This document shows positions 6,612 through 7,978 of a stretch of 7,978 nt of DNA, one piece after another. Each line of letters opens with the position of its first letter. Within the stretch, counting starts at the first letter, position 1. The DNA lies in assembly GCA_018818755.1 (NCBI GenBank), contig JAHIRL010000071.1, positions 1 to 7,978 on the forward strand, written 5' to 3'. The notes beneath the pieces are model-generated. The model was given only the letters and a program-made list of their open reading frames with translations. It was not told the origin of the DNA and made no database searches. Source of the DNA: Patescibacteria group bacterium. Lineage in GTDB: Bacteria; Patescibacteriota; Gracilibacteria; UBA1369; LOWO2-01-FULL-3. The translations under genes were made by a program, and so were the position numbers.

Positions 6612-6647
6612 AAAAGCCAAAAAAACGCACGCCAAAAACAAAAATAA

Positions 6648-7978
6648 ATGTTGCAACAGTTCAAAACAAAAACAAAGTTTCTTATATTACTGCTTCTACT
6701 TAGCTTAATGATTGGCCAGTTAAGCTTTTTAAAAATCTTCTCGAACGAAGCAAGCGCGCTTTCCGTACCGCATTATCTTGGCTACGAAGGTCACCTGACA
6801 GATTCTAGCGATGACGCTTTGACAGGCACATACAGTATGACCTTCACAATCTACGATGCTCTTTCCGCAGGCGCAACCCTCTGGACGGAAACGCAATCGG
6901 TAACCGTAACTAACGGCTACTTTGGCGTACAACTGGGATCTGTAACAAGTCTGGATCTGGACTTTAGTTCTGCCTATTGGCTTGGCGTGACCGTAGGAAC
7001 AGATTCGGAAATGACCCCTAGAAGCCCAATAAACGCAGTAGGTTATTCCTACGCATCGGATTTGAGTTTTGGCGCATATTCCACAACTAGCGCTCCAACA
7101 TCACCGAACGGCGGTGCAATCTACTACAATTCCACAGATGGAAACATTTATGTCTACGACGATGTAGCCGCAAGCTGGGTCGATCTTACAACAGCCACAA
7201 CCATGGCCGAAAATCTGACTATAGACAAAGCCGACCCTTCAATTATCCTCAACGCAACAACTGCAGGGGATACAGATTTTTGGATAAGCGTGGTTGAAGA
7301 TGCACTAGGAGATGATAACGATTATTTGCGTATTGGTGATGGAGCAACGCCTGGAACAAACACAATGCTATCCCTGGACACAACTGGAAAACTTGGAATA
7401 GGCAAAGATGCTCCGGAGGTTGGACTTCATCTTGGAAGCGGATCTGGCAGCCATTCATTAACCTCCAACAATGACGGATTTATTAGCGGCAACCTAGAAG
7501 TGGATGGAATGGGCTATCTTGATGGAGGTTTAACAGCCGCCGGAATTTTGGATTTAACAGGCTCAGTATTGAGCGGAGCCTCCCCACTAATTTTCGAAGG
7601 CCTAACCGCCAACGACTATGAAACAACAATCACGGTTACCGATCCGACAGCGGACAGAACGCTAACCCTTCCGGATGCCAGCGGCACCATCGCCCTAACT
7701 TCAGACCTAGGCAGTTACCAAACCCTGGACACAGGGCTAACCTCAATATCCGGTCTCACAACAGCGGCAGACAAGATGATATATACAACTGCTTCCGATA
7801 CCTACGCCACAACCGACCTAACAGCCTTCGTTCGCACAATTCTGGACGACGCAGACGCAGCAGCTGTGAAGACAACGCTAAGTTTAAACAATGTTGAAAA
7901 CACAGCACTATCAACCTGGGTGGGCACAAGCAGTATCACAACCCTTGGCACAATCACCAGCGGAGTATGGAACGGCAC
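6648..7978 (+). CDS. Large secreted fibre/adhesin-like protein, phage-tail-like modules, 3' end outside the window
   Basis: The frame is open from ATG 6648 to the window edge (443 codons plus two bases, no stop). Residues 1-37 are a signal peptide with a Leu-rich core, probably cut after EASA (34-37). Residues 38-137 form a module common in bacterial surface proteins: a GHLTDSSDDALTGTYSMTFTIYD start, LWTETQSVTVTNGYFGVQLGS, then YWLGVTVGTDSEMTPRSPI. Later come YYNSTDGNIYVYDDVAASW (159-177), LDTTGKLGIGKDAPEVGLHLG (243-263; elsewhere these G-I-G motifs repeat), a SNNDGFISGNLEVDGMGYLDG segment (273-293), and a phage tail-fibre-like stretch: DRTLTLPDASGTIAL (336-350), GLTTAADKMIYTTASDTYATTDLTAF (369-394), LDDADAAAVKTTLSLNNVENTAL (399-421), TTLGTITSGVWNG (431-443). 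These Thr/Gly/Ala-rich modules suggest an elongated attachment or surface-layer fibre. Codons are richer in C than in the neighbours. No Shine-Dalgarno site precedes the ATG. Confidence 0.88.
   Translation, partial: MLQQFKTKTKFLILLLLLSLMIGQLSFLKIFSNEASALSVPHYLGYEGHLTDSSDDALTGTYSMTFTIYDALSAGATLWTETQSVTVTNGYFGVQLGSVTSLDLDFSSAYWLGVTVGTDSEMTPRSPINAVGYSYASDLSFGAYSTTSAPTSPNGGAIYYNSTDGNIYVYDDVAASWVDLTTATTMAENLTIDKADPSIILNATTAGDTDFWISVVEDALGDDNDYLRIGDGATPGTNTMLSLDTTGKLGIGKDAPEVGLHLGSGSGSHSLTSNNDGFISGNLEVDGMGYLDGGLTAAGILDLTGSVLSGASPLIFEGLTANDYETTITVTDPTADRTLTLPDASGTIALTSDLGSYQTLDTGLTSISGLTTAADKMIYTTASDTYATTDLTAFVRTILDDADAAAVKTTLSLNNVENTALSTWVGTSSITTLGTITSGVWNG

Noticed and set aside
1..7978. Alternative genetic code with TGA as glycine (code 25), as in Gracilibacteria/Absconditabacteria
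   Set aside because: None of the long reading frames contains or needs an in-frame TGA, and glycine is encoded by GGN throughout. The absence of TGA among the six stops is noted but the sample is too small to mean much.
6648..7978. Prophage structural region
   Set aside because: The tail-fibre-like modules sit behind a signal peptide and a bacterial surface module, and no other phage gene is visible. The downstream sequence would be needed to reopen this.

Overview
The window reads as a stretch of a moderately AT-rich bacterial chromosome, most likely from the Candidate Phyla Radiation (Patescibacteria) or a similar small-genome lineage. This is an inference from several traits: compact spacing, no recognisable Shine-Dalgarno sequence before any of the six gene starts in the window, and two surface proteins of the kind common in those genomes (S/T-N-Y repeat segments, and a phage-tail-like adhesin). 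The standard bacterial code fits. All six stop codons seen are TAA or TAG, no coding region needs TGA as a sense codon, and glycine is encoded normally.

All genes lie on the + strand. Left part (1-2274): the last 61 codons of a protein with a V4R-like, cysteine-rich C-terminus, then a 672-residue protein made of five consecutive PAS domains and a helical tail, with no kinase or other output domain. Middle (2292-4556): a Mn-type superoxide dismutase (sodA-like), a class-2-like dihydroorotate dehydrogenase (pyrD) with a class-1-style cysteine at the catalytic-base position, and a small lipoprotein with a PsbP/DUF1795-like domain. At 4622-4714 lies tRNA-Ser(GCU) with an encoded CCA end, followed by about 180 bases without a gene. 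Right part (4893-7978): a secreted, membrane-anchored protein with fibronectin-like and carboxypeptidase-regulatory-like modules, and the first 443 codons of a large secreted fibre/adhesin-like protein that runs off the window.

How the parts fit together: the first two genes look like sensory proteins, and the last two look like cell-envelope proteins that may be expressed together. The sod, pyrD and lipoprotein genes are closely spaced, but nothing shows that they share a function. Two genes (lipoprotein and fibronectin-like protein) have a near-consensus sigma-70-type promoter whose -10 box ends exactly six bases before the ATG, which predicts leaderless mRNAs. A third good promoter lies inside the end of the fibronectin-like gene, upstream of the fibre gene. 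I found no CRISPR array, insertion sequence, rRNA or obvious defence cassette.
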